From positions 19,116 to 83,115 of the forward strand of contig CAZFJL010000015.1 in assembly GCA_964518905.1 (NCBI GenBank): 64,000 bases of DNA. Reading direction: 5' to 3'. Below, in pieces: positions 26,088-35,285 of this stretch. This DNA comes from RDYZ01 sp964518905 (GTDB lineage Bacteria > Cyanobacteriota > Cyanobacteriia > Cyanobacteriales > Geitlerinemataceae). A model generated the notes under the pieces. The model saw nothing but the letters and a program-made list of their open reading frames with translations. It did no database searches and was not told where the DNA came from. The position numbers and the translations under genes are program-made. Numbering within the stretch: the stretch's first letter is position 1; every line of letters begins with the position of its first letter.

Positions 26088-27515
26088 TCATGTACCCGCC
26101 CACGCCATGCTGGTCTGCACCACTTGCAGCAGCAAACGCGCAATCCCAAAGTAAATTAACACCCCCAGCACATCCACCGCCGTCGTAATAAACGGAGCCG
26201 ACATCAACGCCGGATCAAACCCGAGGGACTGGAACAGAAACGGCAGCGCCGAACCGGACACCGATGCCAGCACCGAAATCGCGATCAGACTCACGCCCAC
26301 CGCGATCGCCACCACCAGATCCCCCTGAAGGAAATACGCCCCGATCGTTACCATCAGCCCGAGCATCGTCCCCAGCAGCGCCCCGGCGATCGCCTCGCGT
26401 CGAATCACCCAGCCTGCGCGATCGACCCCGATCGAGTCCATATTCAGCCCGCGAATCACCACCGTAGACGACTGCGCCCCGACATTCCCCCCCGTCCCAA
26501 TCAACAGCGGAATAAACATCGCCAAACTCACCACCCGCTCCAAAATGTCCTCATTGGCACGAATCACACCACTGGTCAGCGTATTGGTAAACAGCAACAC
26601 CAGCAGCCACACCACCCGCTGTCGCGCCACGTTAAACAAATTCGTCTGAAAATAATTATCCCCATCGGTTTGCAGACCACCGAGGGCGTAGATATCCTCC
26701 GTCGTTTCCTTTTCGATAATGTCGATCACGTCATCGACGGTGACAATTCCCACCAGGCGCTGTTCGCTATCGACCACCGGAACGGCGAGAAAATCGTAGC
26801 GCTGGATCGTCCGTGCGACCTCCTCTTGGTCAGTGCTGGTGTGGACAAACACCGCATCGTGGGTCATGATCTCGCCGACGGTGCAGTCGGGCTGGGCGAC
26901 CACCAAATCGCGCAGGGATAGAATTCCGGTCAAGTGGCGAGCCGCGTCGGTGACATACAGCGCGTACACCGTCTCTGTGACGCGGGCAAGGCTGCGAATG
27001 CGCTCGATCGCCTGAGCCGCCGTGAAATATTCCTTGAGTGAAATATATTCCGGGGTCATAATCCGTCCGGCGGTGTCAGACTCATAGCCCAGCAGCAGCG
27101 ACGTTGCGCGTCGCTCCGAGGGACTCATGTGCTGCAACAACCGCCGCACGACGGTCGCGGGCAGCTCATCAAACAGTCGCGCCCGATCGTCGGGTGACAT
27201 CTGCTCGACAATATCGAGGACTTCCTGACGTTTGAAATCCTCCACCAGGGAAAGCTGCACGCTTGAATCGAGATATTCGTAAACCTCGGTCGCTTCGTTC
27301 TTCGATAGCAAACGAAAGGCAATCGCGTGCATCGTCTCCGGCAAGCCCTCGATCGCGTCCGCAATGTCCGCAGGCTGTACGGGAACCAGCAAGGTTTTCG
27401 CCCCCTGCAAGTTATTTTGTTCGAGCAACATTTGCAGTTGCGAACGTACGAGATCGCGTAACTCACGGCGACTCGTCGCACTTTGCACGGTTGATTCTCG
27501 GTTGCGATCAATCAC
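26088..27515 (-). CDS. mgtE: Magnesium transporter MgtE
   Basis: The 475-residue protein has the three MgtE parts. An N-terminal superhelical domain (to about residue 140) contains MSPDDRARLFDELP and LLGYESDTAGRIMTPEYISL. A CBS pair (about 145-270) contains VGIVTVDDVIDIIEKETTED. Five membrane helices follow, with the pore sequence MFIPLLIGTGGNVGAQSSTVVIRGL. MgtE is a homodimeric Mg2+ channel in the inner membrane that closes when Mg2+ binds the CBS interface. No Mg2+ riboswitch is visible in the 500 bases upstream. It stands 67 bases downstream of nothing on its own strand and is probably monocistronic. Confidence 0.93.
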   Translation of the reverse strand: MIDRNRESTVQSATSRRELRDLVRSQLQMLLEQNNLQGAKTLLVPVQPADIADAIEGLPETMHAIAFRLLSKNEATEVYEYLDSSVQLSLVEDFKRQEVLDIVEQMSPDDRARLFDELPATVVRRLLQHMSPSERRATSLLLGYESDTAGRIMTPEYISLKEYFTAAQAIERIRSLARVTETVYALYVTDAARHLTGILSLRDLVVAQPDCTVGEIMTHDAVFVHTSTDQEEVARTIQRYDFLAVPVVDSEQRLVGIVTVDDVIDIIEKETTEDIYALGGLQTDGDNYFQTNLFNVARQRVVWLLVLLFTNTLTSGVIRANEDILERVVSLAMFIPLLIGTGGNVGAQSSTVVIRGLNMDSIGVDRAGWVIRREAIAGALLGTMLGLMVTIGAYFLQGDLVVAIAVGVSLIAISVLASVSGSALPFLFQSLGFDPALMSAPFITTAVDVLGVLIYFGIARLLLQVVQTSMAWAGT

Positions 27516-28028
27516 AGTTCACCTCTCCTGAATCCCGCTCACCAGTGAGTCATCAGATCGTGTCTAGTCTAAAAGGTTATGGCGATTCGCGACGGTCTTG
27601 TTGAACGATCGCCAGCCCAACCCCAATCCAGATCGACCCTGCATCACCATAGCTTCAATACAGAATATGAAGAAAAATCAAGCCAGTAGGGTGGGCACAG
27701 CCCACCACGACCAGCCCGCGCATCAGTATCCGTGATGGTGGGCAATGCCCACCCTACAGAACTACTTTTGGATGAGTCATGCCACTGGCTTCAATACAAA
27801 ATATGAAGAAAAATCAAATCCCTAAGCGGTGGTATTGTTGCCTTATAAATGCCACAATGCTCGTTAGTTCTGCATTCTAGCGATCAATCTTCATCCCCGA
27901 GGCCGGGTTGAGGGTGAAATCACAGTTTCCCCATTTTTCCCAAAGTCCACCACCAGAATCGCCATCTTGTAGGACGATAGAGTACAGTCCACCGCGCCCC
28001 CTTTCGAGCGCGTTATTCCCTGAGATCG
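27516..28028. other. Divergent intergenic region with palindrome and direct repeats
   Basis: These 513 bases lie between mgtE (minus) and the H1-like gene (plus). They hold the family D palindrome (27686-27757) between two 30-base direct repeats at 27652-27681 and 27788-27817 that differ at one base (GCTTCAATACAGAATATGAA and the same with AA for GA). No gene is visible. Confidence 0.65.
27686..27757. repeat. Palindromic element, family D, copy 1 (72 bp)
   Basis: GTAGGGTGGGCA and TGCCCACCCTAC are perfect inverted ends. Nested inverted segments (GCCCACCA and TGGTGGGC) lie inside. A second copy at 35053-35124 shares nearly the whole length (GCGCATCAGTATCCGTGATG in common). Confidence 0.85.
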
Positions 28029-28856
28029 ATGCCCCAGATTCTCCAGCTTCGCGTAGACGATTCGACGATGGAGGCGATCGCCGAACTCGGAAAACGCCAG
28101 TATCCCTCCAGCCTTGCTGATCGTCACGGTGAAGCCTTGGGATACGATCGCCTCGCCGTCCTCAACGATATTCTCAGTGCCGGACTCGCGGCTCTGATGG
28201 GCGAAGCTACCGTACCACCGACCCCGATCGCGAAACGTTCTGCCTCCAAGACGACCACACCACCGGAGGATTCCACCTGGATCACCCGTATTGAAGCCCT
28301 TGAAGCTGAAGTCGTACGCCTAGGCCAAGCCCTTGGCTCAGGCAACAGCTCAACTTCCACGGTAAAAACACCACCGCAGCCCCCTGCGGTTCCGGCCACG
28401 GTCACACCCGCCGCGACGCCCAAAGCGTCATCGACCACAACTCGCCCGAAATCCACAGCAGCGACGAAAGCCGCCGCACCCACCCGCGCGACACCAGCCG
28501 CCGCCAAAACCACCTCAAAAACGATCGCGAAACCGGCGACTCCAGTGGTGAAACCGACCGCGAAACCCGTGAAACCGGCGGTCGCAGCGGCCAGCACAGC
28601 CTCCTCTAGCAGTGTCAAAGCCAAAACGCCAAGCCGCCGCCGCCGCTCATCGAGTCAGATGAACCCGGAGGAGGTAAAAAAGCTCCAGGACTCCCCATCC
28701 CTGAGTAAAAACGGGTTGGCGAGTCTGTGCCGCTGCGATAAGCGTACGCTCGATCGCAAACGCGAAGATGGCGAACTCGACAAATTTACCCGCGCTCGCT
28801 GTGGTGTTGAGTACAGCTACAAGGAAAGTGATTCGCGTTACTACAAAGCGAAATAG
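28029..28856 (+). CDS. Histone-H1-like basic protein with N- and C-terminal domains, unknown function
   Basis: I do not recognise this 275-residue protein as a named family. Residues 1-65 (ILQLRVDDSTMEAIAELGKR) look like a small ribbon-helix-helix or plasmid-partition-type DNA-binding domain. Residues 85-105 form a short coiled coil (ITRIEALEAEVVRLGQAL). Residues 106-205 are a disordered Ala/Pro/Thr/Lys tract like the tail of eukaryotic H1 (AKPATPVVKPTAKPVKPAV). Residues 206-275 start with a RRRRSSS cluster and continue with a compact helical domain (LSKNGLASLCRCDKRTLDRK) that resembles a helix-turn-helix. A role in chromosome organisation or transcription is inference. Confidence 0.7.
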   Translation: MPQILQLRVDDSTMEAIAELGKRQYPSSLADRHGEALGYDRLAVLNDILSAGLAALMGEATVPPTPIAKRSASKTTTPPEDSTWITRIEALEAEVVRLGQALGSGNSSTSTVKTPPQPPAVPATVTPAATPKASSTTTRPKSTAATKAAAPTRATPAAAKTTSKTIAKPATPVVKPTAKPVKPAVAAASTASSSSVKAKTPSRRRRSSSQMNPEEVKKLQDSPSLSKNGLASLCRCDKRTLDRKREDGELDKFTRARCGVEYSYKESDSRYYKAK

Positions 28857-28902
28857 ACCCCGCTGTCCTTGGCAAATCCTGGGCAAGACGTTCACGGTCT
28901 CG

Positions 28903-28955
28903 CTTGATCCTATGGCGGTTGCGACGCGCAGCAACGATTAGGATCAAGTTGTTTT
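28903..28955 (+). terminator. Terminator-like hairpin after the H1-like gene
   Basis: CTTGATCCTA and TAGGATCAAG pair perfectly over ten bases, with a GC-rich inner stem (GTTGCGACGCGCAGCAAC), followed by TTGTTTT. It ends 32 bases before the SDR/PhyH start. Confidence 0.6.
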
Positions 28956-28986
28956 GACCGCGTGATCCCTAATTTTGCTGACTTTT

Positions 28987-30720
28987 ATGACTCCAGACGC
29001 CAGACAACATCAGCGTGTGGCTCTGATCACAGGCGGAAATTCCGGCCTTGGTTTAAGTATTGCGATCGCCCTAGCCGATCAAGGCTGTCATGTCGTGATC
29101 GCATGTCGATCCGTCGCGAAAGCAAACCGTGCGATCGCCGAGATTCAAGCCGCAACGAATAACCCAAACATCGAGGCCATCCCGCTCGACCTAGCCTCTC
29201 TCGACTCCGTGCGTGCCTGCGCCGCCCAGTTCTGTGCGCGTCAGCTTCCCCTCGATATTTTGGTCAATAATGCCGGGATTTTTCGGGGTCATGGAACCAC
29301 CGCCGAGCGCTTTGAAACGATTTGGGGAACTAACTACCTCGGCCATTTTCTCCTAACCGACCTCCTCCGCGATCGCCTCACTCCCGCTAGCCGCATTTTG
29401 GCGATCGCCTCCGATGTCGCCTACCGCCCCCGTCAGTTTGACTGGGACACCTTCACCCAGCCAACACCGTGGAATTTCATCCACCTCTACGGCCTGTCAA
29501 AATTGTCAATCTTGCTCTTCGTCCGTGAACTCGATCGGCGTTTACGCCAGAACGACGGCGGCGCAGCGATGACCCCAACCGTTAACGCTCTACACCCCGG
29601 TTTTGTTCGCTCCAATATCACCCTCGGTCACCAGGTAGCCAATCTCGTGGGCATTGGCGTCAAACCCGAGGACGCCGCCCGCAGCGCGATCGCCATCCTC
29701 ACCGATCCCGCATGGCAAACCACCAGCGGTACATTCGTCGATCGTCACCTCCAGCCGCTCCCCTGGCCAAAACTCGCCGACGATCCCCAGCGATCGGCGG
29801 AGTTATGGCAGCGCAGCCAAGGTTGGACGGGATGCCAGCCGAGAACGAGTCCGAACGCCGATAAGAAATCTGCGGGGCAGGTCTCCCAAGTACAAGCCGC
29901 CAGCGCTACGAATCCGAGTGATCGCGAACTTTCAGGCCCCTATCGTCTCAGCCTCAATACCGACACCATGCAGGCGATCGCCCAGACGATTCAGCACGAC
30001 ATATTACCCAAACCCCCAACAAAGCGAGTGCTGCTGCAACTCCTCCGGTTTTTAGTTCAGTTTAAATTCGGCTCCTTTTTTCTACTGTGTATCCAGTTTT
30101 GGAAAGGTGAATTTTACATGGAGCGTCACCTGGATTCTGAGGTGATCCAGCGCATTTGCCGTGACCCAGAGTTATTACGACACCTGCGGCAACGCCTCGG
30201 CGACGACCTGACCCTATGGCGCTCCGAAATTTGGGTGAACTACCCCGCACAGCAGCTCATCCCCTTTTGGCATCGTGATGTCTATCCCAAACTGCTCTCC
30301 GGCTCGGGCAAAAGCATCCACGCCTACATCGCGCTCACCGATGTCACAGCCGACAACGGCTTTGAATACGTCCCGATCGCCGAGCTAAATGACACCAATC
30401 ACACCGTCAAACTCTCCGATCCCTTCAGTGGTAACAACCTTTTTGAGATCGACGCCGCATTAGAGAAAAAAGCGATCGCGATCGCACTGCAAGCGGGCGA
30501 ATTCGTGTTATTCACCGATCAGCTCATCCATCGTTCTATCCGTAATACCAGCGGTCGCGTCCGCCTCTCGATGGTGCTGCGGATCACCCAAAACAGCCTA
30601 CGCGCTTCGGGCTACACCTCCGCCAGCGGCGATAGCTCCATGTCGCTATCTACCGCGATCGACGATGTCCCGAACCTCTCACCAGAGGGCGACGATGTAT
30701 CCGCATCGAGTATTCCTTAA
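28987..30720 (+). CDS. Fusion of short-chain dehydrogenase and PhyH-type Fe(II)/2OG dioxygenase
   Basis: The first 270 residues (from the ATG at 28987) form an SDR domain of the retinol dehydrogenase/protochlorophyllide reductase type. It has the nucleotide motif TGGNSGLGLSI at about residues 15-25, NNAG in VNNAGIF, and the catalytic YGLSK near residue 168. A Ser/Gln-rich linker of about 45 residues follows. Residues about 315-560 are a phytanoyl-CoA dioxygenase-like domain with an intact iron motif FWHRDVY (HxD, near residue 428) and distal LIHRSIRNTSGRVRLSM (His near 513, with the 2OG-binding Arg). The two activities could hydroxylate a substrate and then oxidise the alcohol. The substrate is unknown. 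A frameshift-free join with one start supports a true fusion. Confidence 0.82.
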   Translation: MTPDARQHQRVALITGGNSGLGLSIAIALADQGCHVVIACRSVAKANRAIAEIQAATNNPNIEAIPLDLASLDSVRACAAQFCARQLPLDILVNNAGIFRGHGTTAERFETIWGTNYLGHFLLTDLLRDRLTPASRILAIASDVAYRPRQFDWDTFTQPTPWNFIHLYGLSKLSILLFVRELDRRLRQNDGGAAMTPTVNALHPGFVRSNITLGHQVANLVGIGVKPEDAARSAIAILTDPAWQTTSGTFVDRHLQPLPWPKLADDPQRSAELWQRSQGWTGCQPRTSPNADKKSAGQVSQVQAASATNPSDRELSGPYRLSLNTDTMQAIAQTIQHDILPKPPTKRVLLQLLRFLVQFKFGSFFLLCIQFWKGEFYMERHLDSEVIQRICRDPELLRHLRQRLGDDLTLWRSEIWVNYPAQQLIPFWHRDVYPKLLSGSGKSIHAYIALTDVTADNGFEYVPIAELNDTNHTVKLSDPFSGNNLFEIDAALEKKAIAIALQAGEFVLFTDQLIHRSIRNTSGRVRLSMVLRITQNSLRASGYTSASGDSSMSLSTAIDDVPNLSPEGDDVSASSIP

Positions 30721-30737
30721 ATACAGTCGTTCACTCC

Positions 30738-30770
30738 AGAAGTCGGACTTTTTCACAAAGTCCGACTTCT
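30738..30770. terminator. Bidirectional hairpin between convergent genes (family F)
   Basis: AGAAGTCGGACTTT and AAAGTCCGACTTCT form a 14-base perfect stem with a five-base loop. It sits in the 56 bases between the converging SDR/PhyH and secreted-protein genes, so it probably ends both transcripts. Related hairpins lie at 56951-56983 and 61216-61248. Confidence 0.7.
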
Positions 30771-30776
30771 CAATCC

Positions 30777-31271
30777 CTAGAGCGCACCCGTATTCGATAG
30801 CTGACTTTGGCAGGTGGCTAAGACACGACGCGCCGTTTCATCCAAATCAGCGATCGCGTAAGCACTGACCGGATCTTGGCTCGCGATGCTGGTTTGGCTG
30901 GCATTCGCGACGATCGTTTCACGCGATAGGTTCATCGCATAGGTGTAGCGATCGTCGGTGTAGCTGTTCACCACCGTCAGCGGCATATAGTCAGCGCCGA
31001 TCGATCCATAAAAGCAATCGAACGACGACTGAGGCTGATAAAAACCGCCCACCGTTTGGCCGTTTTGTACGGCGAAAACCATGTAAGACTCGCCGATCTG
31101 GTTCGCGACGGGATGCGAACCGCGCAGGTAGAGACCGTCCCGCGTGACTTCTTCGGCCTGAAGCGGAGCCGAGATCGACAGGCTCGCCAGCGTTAGGGTT
31201 GAAAGCAAAAGCAGGGTCGATCGAGTGCCATCAAACAAGCGCGTGGTGAATGCAAGTAGTGAACGTTTCAT
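30777..31271 (-). CDS. Secreted protein of unknown function
   Basis: This 164-residue protein starts with a signal peptide (LLLLSTLTLASLSISAPLQAEE). The mature part has LYLRGSHPVANQIGESYMVF, VGGFYQPQSSFDCFYGS and a C-terminal DLDETARRVLATCQSQL, with two cysteines that could pair. Similar short secreted proteins with YxxG-x-FYxPxSSFDCF occur in cyanobacteria as unnamed families. Nothing nearby indicates a role. Confidence 0.65.
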   Translation of the reverse strand: MKRSLLAFTTRLFDGTRSTLLLLSTLTLASLSISAPLQAEEVTRDGLYLRGSHPVANQIGESYMVFAVQNGQTVGGFYQPQSSFDCFYGSIGADYMPLTVVNSYTDDRYTYAMNLSRETIVANASQTSIASQDPVSAYAIADLDETARRVLATCQSQLSNTGAL

Positions 31272-31797
31272 GATGGCTGGTCTCCCCTTTTTTCCAAACG
31301 GCCTAGAGCGCTGTGTCGAATAACGTTTCGGCCTTGCTTACTAATATCTCGTGATTGCAGCTTTCTTTCAGTGACCCGGTGTACGAGTTTTTGCGATCGT
31401 AATAAGGGTTATACGTGATTGAGATCACCTTACCAAAGCAATTAAGATCACAAAAGCGACAGAATTACGGTCTCCAGGACCGCCTCTCCAGTATTACTGA
31501 TGAGAGTTCCATCAACGTGAAGTAAGTAATATCACGGAAAAAGCAATGCAAGTCGAAAAACGTTGCTTCGTTTTCGTTGCTCTACTCCATACAAGAATCT
31601 CACTACATTTCAAAAGTTCCTCAAAAATGCTAAGAAACACAGCATTCCTTAACGTAGATTCACAAAAAATGGCGAGAATGTCTTTATTCTCACTATTTTT
31701 GCTCTATCAAAGTTGAACAGAAATAAGACTAACGAGATAAACGACTTTGAATTGGGAAATCTAAAAAAGACTAGCCAAATTAATCTTTGAAATCTGT
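31272..31797. other. Gene-free AT-rich intergenic region
   Basis: These 526 bases separate two minus-strand genes. I see no coding frame, repeat family or terminator. The right half (31600-31797) is markedly AT-rich and leads into the 3' end of the GT2 gene. Confidence 0.5.
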
Positions 31798-32832
31798 CTA
31801 CTGGACTTGTTTAACATTATTGATCACAGATAACTGCCCTGCCATGCTATTTGAGCTGAAGGCTGATCGGTAAATTTTCCCGCGACGAAAAATATATTTC
31901 CACCATCGAGACGGTGATCCCCAAGCATGGCGTAGTAGAACCATTGCCTCCGAAATATGCTTGTTTTTTAGACTCACTAAACCCCAATGTAATTCGAGCG
32001 TATTTCGGAGATCGCTCATCGAGGGTAGACAGTCACAGTACTTTGACGAGACGAGCTTAAAAATCTTTTGTTTGATCGTCCAGTTTGTCTTGAAGCGCTG
32101 AACTTCCGAGAGCGTTGCCGAAACATTGTTCTGTCCATGCGTACGGTAAGCCAGCGGAGCATGAAGCACGATCGCCGATCCGGCACTCGCAGCACGCACC
32201 CAAAACTCAATGTCATCACAGTCTCCGTCAAAGTCGGAATTCCATCCCCGCACTAGGTCAAAGGCATCACGGCTACAGGCCACTTGGACAGGGGTTCCAA
32301 GCGGTAAGCGTTCAACCAGCATATTGTAATGCACGTCCTCGCGATCGACGAGATAGCCAAGATTACGACGACGAAGGGTTAAACCATGCGCCGCGATCGG
32401 TCTCGGTAGGCGGGTCTGTCGGATGGGCTTGCCATTCAGGCGTTCTTGAATCGCCTGGACGGAACACAAGGCGATCGGCTCAGTCATCTGGCATTGCACG
32501 AGTTCGATCGCCTCAGCCATCGTTTCTAAACATTGTGGCGCGAGGTAATCATCATCATCCAAAAATTTAATCCAGTTCCCAGAGGCGATCGCAACACCAC
32601 GGTTAATACTGCCTGAATGCCCAAGATTTTCGGAATTCCGAATATATTTTACTCGGTCTCCTCGGGGTTCGGATTGGATTTTTTCAACCCAAGCTTCTGT
32701 ACCATCAATGGAACAATCGTCAACGATAATAACTTCACAAGGATAAGTTTGATCTAAGGCAGTATGTACCGCTTTTTTGAGTAATTTTTTGCGGTTCAAG
32801 GTTGTAATGACGACACTAAAAATGGGTTTCAT
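31798..32832 (-). CDS. Glycosyltransferase family 2
   Basis: This 344-residue enzyme begins with the GT-A core FSVVITTLNRKKLLKKAVHT and continues with VIIVDDCSIDGTEAWVE, NSENLGHSGSINRGVAIASG and the metal-binding LDDDDYL near residue 92. Family GT2 inverting transferases add sugars to lipid or polysaccharide acceptors, usually in the cytosol. There is no membrane helix. The C-terminal third (MVLLRHAWGSPSRWWKYIFR) is basic and may hold the protein at the membrane. The gene is somewhat richer in AT than its neighbours and has no sugar genes beside it. Confidence 0.88.
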   Translation of the reverse strand: MKPIFSVVITTLNRKKLLKKAVHTALDQTYPCEVIIVDDCSIDGTEAWVEKIQSEPRGDRVKYIRNSENLGHSGSINRGVAIASGNWIKFLDDDDYLAPQCLETMAEAIELVQCQMTEPIALCSVQAIQERLNGKPIRQTRLPRPIAAHGLTLRRRNLGYLVDREDVHYNMLVERLPLGTPVQVACSRDAFDLVRGWNSDFDGDCDDIEFWVRAASAGSAIVLHAPLAYRTHGQNNVSATLSEVQRFKTNWTIKQKIFKLVSSKYCDCLPSMSDLRNTLELHWGLVSLKNKHISEAMVLLRHAWGSPSRWWKYIFRRGKIYRSAFSSNSMAGQLSVINNVKQVQ

Positions 32833-33098
32833 CCAGGTTTTCCTACGTTTGCAGTCTGTCCGGTAGCACCATCTATTCGAGGTGCATTCCCGAGAAGCCT
32901 ACATATATATACCTAGATGCTAGGGGAAACCTAGATTTTTAGTGCGTATAATTAACGATTCTATAGGTGGCGCAGGGTTGTTCCCCATTTTTCCGTGGTC
33001 ATGGGGTGGAGAGGACTGCCGATCCACGGTGGTGAGCAATATCGTCTTAAGCTAATCGAAATTGCTATAGCCCTTTTGTGCGACGCCTCAAGCCGACG

Positions 33099-34928
33099 TT
33101 AGAGCCGCGATCGATCCACCTGCTGAGGCTGTCCCCAAATGACCTGTTCGTGTTTATAAATCGCGATCCCCGGCTTTGCGCCCTTCGGTTTATAAACGTG
33201 GCGTGGCGCGGTGTAAATCACGGGGACTAGCTCGCTCTGTTGGGCGCGGCTGTAGTAGGCGGTGAGGTTGGCGACGTGCTGCATGTCGGCGGGATCGGCG
33301 ACGGCTCCGGGTTTGAGGCGTAGGAGGACGTGACTGCCGGGGATCTCTTGGGTGTGGAACCAGAGATCGTAGTCGTTGGCGACGCGGAAGGTGAGCCGAT
33401 CGTTTTGGTTGTTGTTGCGGCCGATGAGGATTTCGTGGCCGCTGGGGGAGTGGTAGCGGTGGAAGTTGTCGCGATCGCGCGTGGGGCGGACGTGGTGTTG
33501 CGGGGCGGCGATGTAGCCCTGTTCGATCAGTTCGTCGCGGATGTCTTCGAGGGTTTCGAGGTCGGTGGCGTCGCGGTAGCGGTCTACGGTGGCGATCGCA
33601 GCGTCTACCTGGTCGAGGTAGGCGATTTCGGCGCTGACTTCATTGAGTAGCGGCTGGACGGCATTGCGAGCGCGTTTGAGTTTTTGGTGTTTTTTGTAAA
33701 TCCGCTGGGCGTTGTAGACCGCATTCCATTCGGGGTTGAGCGGAATTTTTACCGGTTCGCCGGTTTCAAAGTCGTTGAGAACGATCGCCGTCATGCCCGG
33801 TTGCCATTCGTGCAGGTGTGCCATCAGCAAATCGGCCTGTTGGCGATAGGCGTCGGCGTCGTCGGATTCGGTTAGGCGTTTGGCGAAACCGTCGCGCTTC
33901 ACCGTGAGCTTTTTCAGGGCTTGGGTGACTTTTTGGCTGAGTTGGTGGCGAACTTGGGTGAAGGTTTGCTGATCGAGCCGCGATCGATAGTAGTCAAAGA
34001 CGATCGCATGGGTGGATTTTTCCTGATTCGGTGCGTTCTTTAGGTTTATGGCCTGATCAGATTCTGATCGGGGAGGATCGATCGCGGCTTGATTCGCACT
34101 CAAATCTGCGTCCAGATCCGCGCTCGGATTCCCACTCAAACCACCTAAAACCGTATAGCCCGTCTCCGTCATCATCGGCTGAAACGCGCCGGTTTCGAGC
34201 CGATCGAGCCAACTGCGCCACACGTTAAATAAGCGCTGCCAATCCGACGGCGTTAACGTTTCGGTCGAAGCCTGCGGGTCGAGTCCAACGGCGATCGCCA
34301 GGGTGTCAGCCAGAGATGAACTGACGCCGCGATAGGTTTTCGTCAGATTGCGCCGCAGGCTGTCGGGAACCAAAGCCACACGATCGCGCCACCGCTCAAA
34401 CGCTTCGGTGAGCGACGGGCTGGGATCGGTGAGGCTCGGGGGGATTTCGTAGGGCTTGCCGGTGAGGATGGGGCGAACGCTCGACTGTTGCGACGACACC
34501 TGATGAGCAGCGGTGACGATCGCATCATCGCGATCGACCAAAATCGCATTGCTATATTTGCCCATAATTTCGACATACAGATGCCAGACGATCGCATCCC
34601 CCGGACGGCGGGCAAAGCGAAAATCTAGCACCCGTTCCCAAGGGGCGATATCGGCCACCTCCACCAACGCCAACCCCTTCAACTGGTGGCGCAACTGATC
34701 GCTAAACGTAAACGTATCCTGTCCCCTGGGTGGCGCGTCCCCGATCGCCAAATGCGCCGCCTGGGGATGCCAGCAGATATGCAGCCAAGCGCGTCGCTCG
34801 ATCGTTCGCAGCGCCAAGGCGAGATGGGTGCGATCGAGCTGATACACCTGTTCGAGGCGTGACGGAATCCAGCGATCGCGCAGCTCGATCGCCAGTGCCT
34901 TCAGGGTGGTGTAATCGACGGGTTGCAT
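33099..34928 (-). CDS. rqcH: NFACT-family ribosome quality control protein RqcH
   Basis: The 609-residue protein has the NFACT-N domain at the start (MQPVDYTTLKALAIELRDRW, then MGKYSNAILVD), a helix-hairpin-helix and coiled-coil centre (about residues 300-450), and the NFACT-R domain near 485-590 (GHEILIGRNNNQND, YDLWFHTQEIPGSHVLLR). RqcH (Rqc2/NEMF homologue, also called FbpA or FpbA) binds stalled large ribosomal subunits and adds alanine tails that mark nascent chains for destruction. The older fibronectin-binding name is secondary. Length and domain order are normal. The central insert with NPSADLDADLSANQAA is a local acidic repeat. Confidence 0.9.
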   Translation of the reverse strand: MQPVDYTTLKALAIELRDRWIPSRLEQVYQLDRTHLALALRTIERRAWLHICWHPQAAHLAIGDAPPRGQDTFTFSDQLRHQLKGLALVEVADIAPWERVLDFRFARRPGDAIVWHLYVEIMGKYSNAILVDRDDAIVTAAHQVSSQQSSVRPILTGKPYEIPPSLTDPSPSLTEAFERWRDRVALVPDSLRRNLTKTYRGVSSSLADTLAIAVGLDPQASTETLTPSDWQRLFNVWRSWLDRLETGAFQPMMTETGYTVLGGLSGNPSADLDADLSANQAAIDPPRSESDQAINLKNAPNQEKSTHAIVFDYYRSRLDQQTFTQVRHQLSQKVTQALKKLTVKRDGFAKRLTESDDADAYRQQADLLMAHLHEWQPGMTAIVLNDFETGEPVKIPLNPEWNAVYNAQRIYKKHQKLKRARNAVQPLLNEVSAEIAYLDQVDAAIATVDRYRDATDLETLEDIRDELIEQGYIAAPQHHVRPTRDRDNFHRYHSPSGHEILIGRNNNQNDRLTFRVANDYDLWFHTQEIPGSHVLLRLKPGAVADPADMQHVANLTAYYSRAQQSELVPVIYTAPRHVYKPKGAKPGIAIYKHEQVIWGQPQQVDRSRL

Positions 34929-35285
34929 GGTTCATCACATCCAGGCGCGGCTGGAATTCTAGGGAATTTGAAGATCTCGATCGGGCGGGATCGGCGAACG
35001 CGACGTGGGTTGAGGCGCAAAGTTTAGTCGCCAGTTCTAAGCAGTTACGCCAGTAGGGTGGACACGGCCCACCACGATCAGCCCGCGCATCAGTATCCGT
35101 GATGGTGGGCAATGCCCACCCTACTGTTGATTGTCTGGGGCTACTGACTCACCACCAATTTTCGCTGCAATTTCCACGATTAAGGCTGCGGCCCGCCATA
35201 AATCAGCCATTTCTAAAGATAGTCACTAACATAGAGTACAGAATCCCCAAATCGTGCCACTCACACCCGCTCGCGCGAATTTTTT
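34929..35285. other. Divergent intergenic region between rqcH and remA
   Basis: The 357 bases contain the family D palindrome (35053-35124) and upstream sequence of remA. I see no gene. The 3' half is likely to hold promoters for the remA-gmk pair, but there is no clear consensus. Confidence 0.5.
35053..35124. repeat. Palindromic element, family D, copy 2 (72 bp)
   Basis: GTAGGGTGGACACGGCCCAC at the start pairs with GTGGGCAATGCCCACCCTAC at the end. The centre GCGCATCAGTATCCGTGATG is identical to copy 1 at 27686. Only a few bases differ, so the two copies spread recently. Confidence 0.85.

Noticed and set aside
27516..28028. Mg2+ riboswitch upstream of mgtE
   Set aside because: I see no M-box-like conserved helices; the palindrome there is a dispersed repeat.
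28124..28624. 166-residue minus-strand frame rich in Val and Ala
   Set aside because: It is the complement of the Ala/Thr/Lys-rich linker of the H1-like gene.
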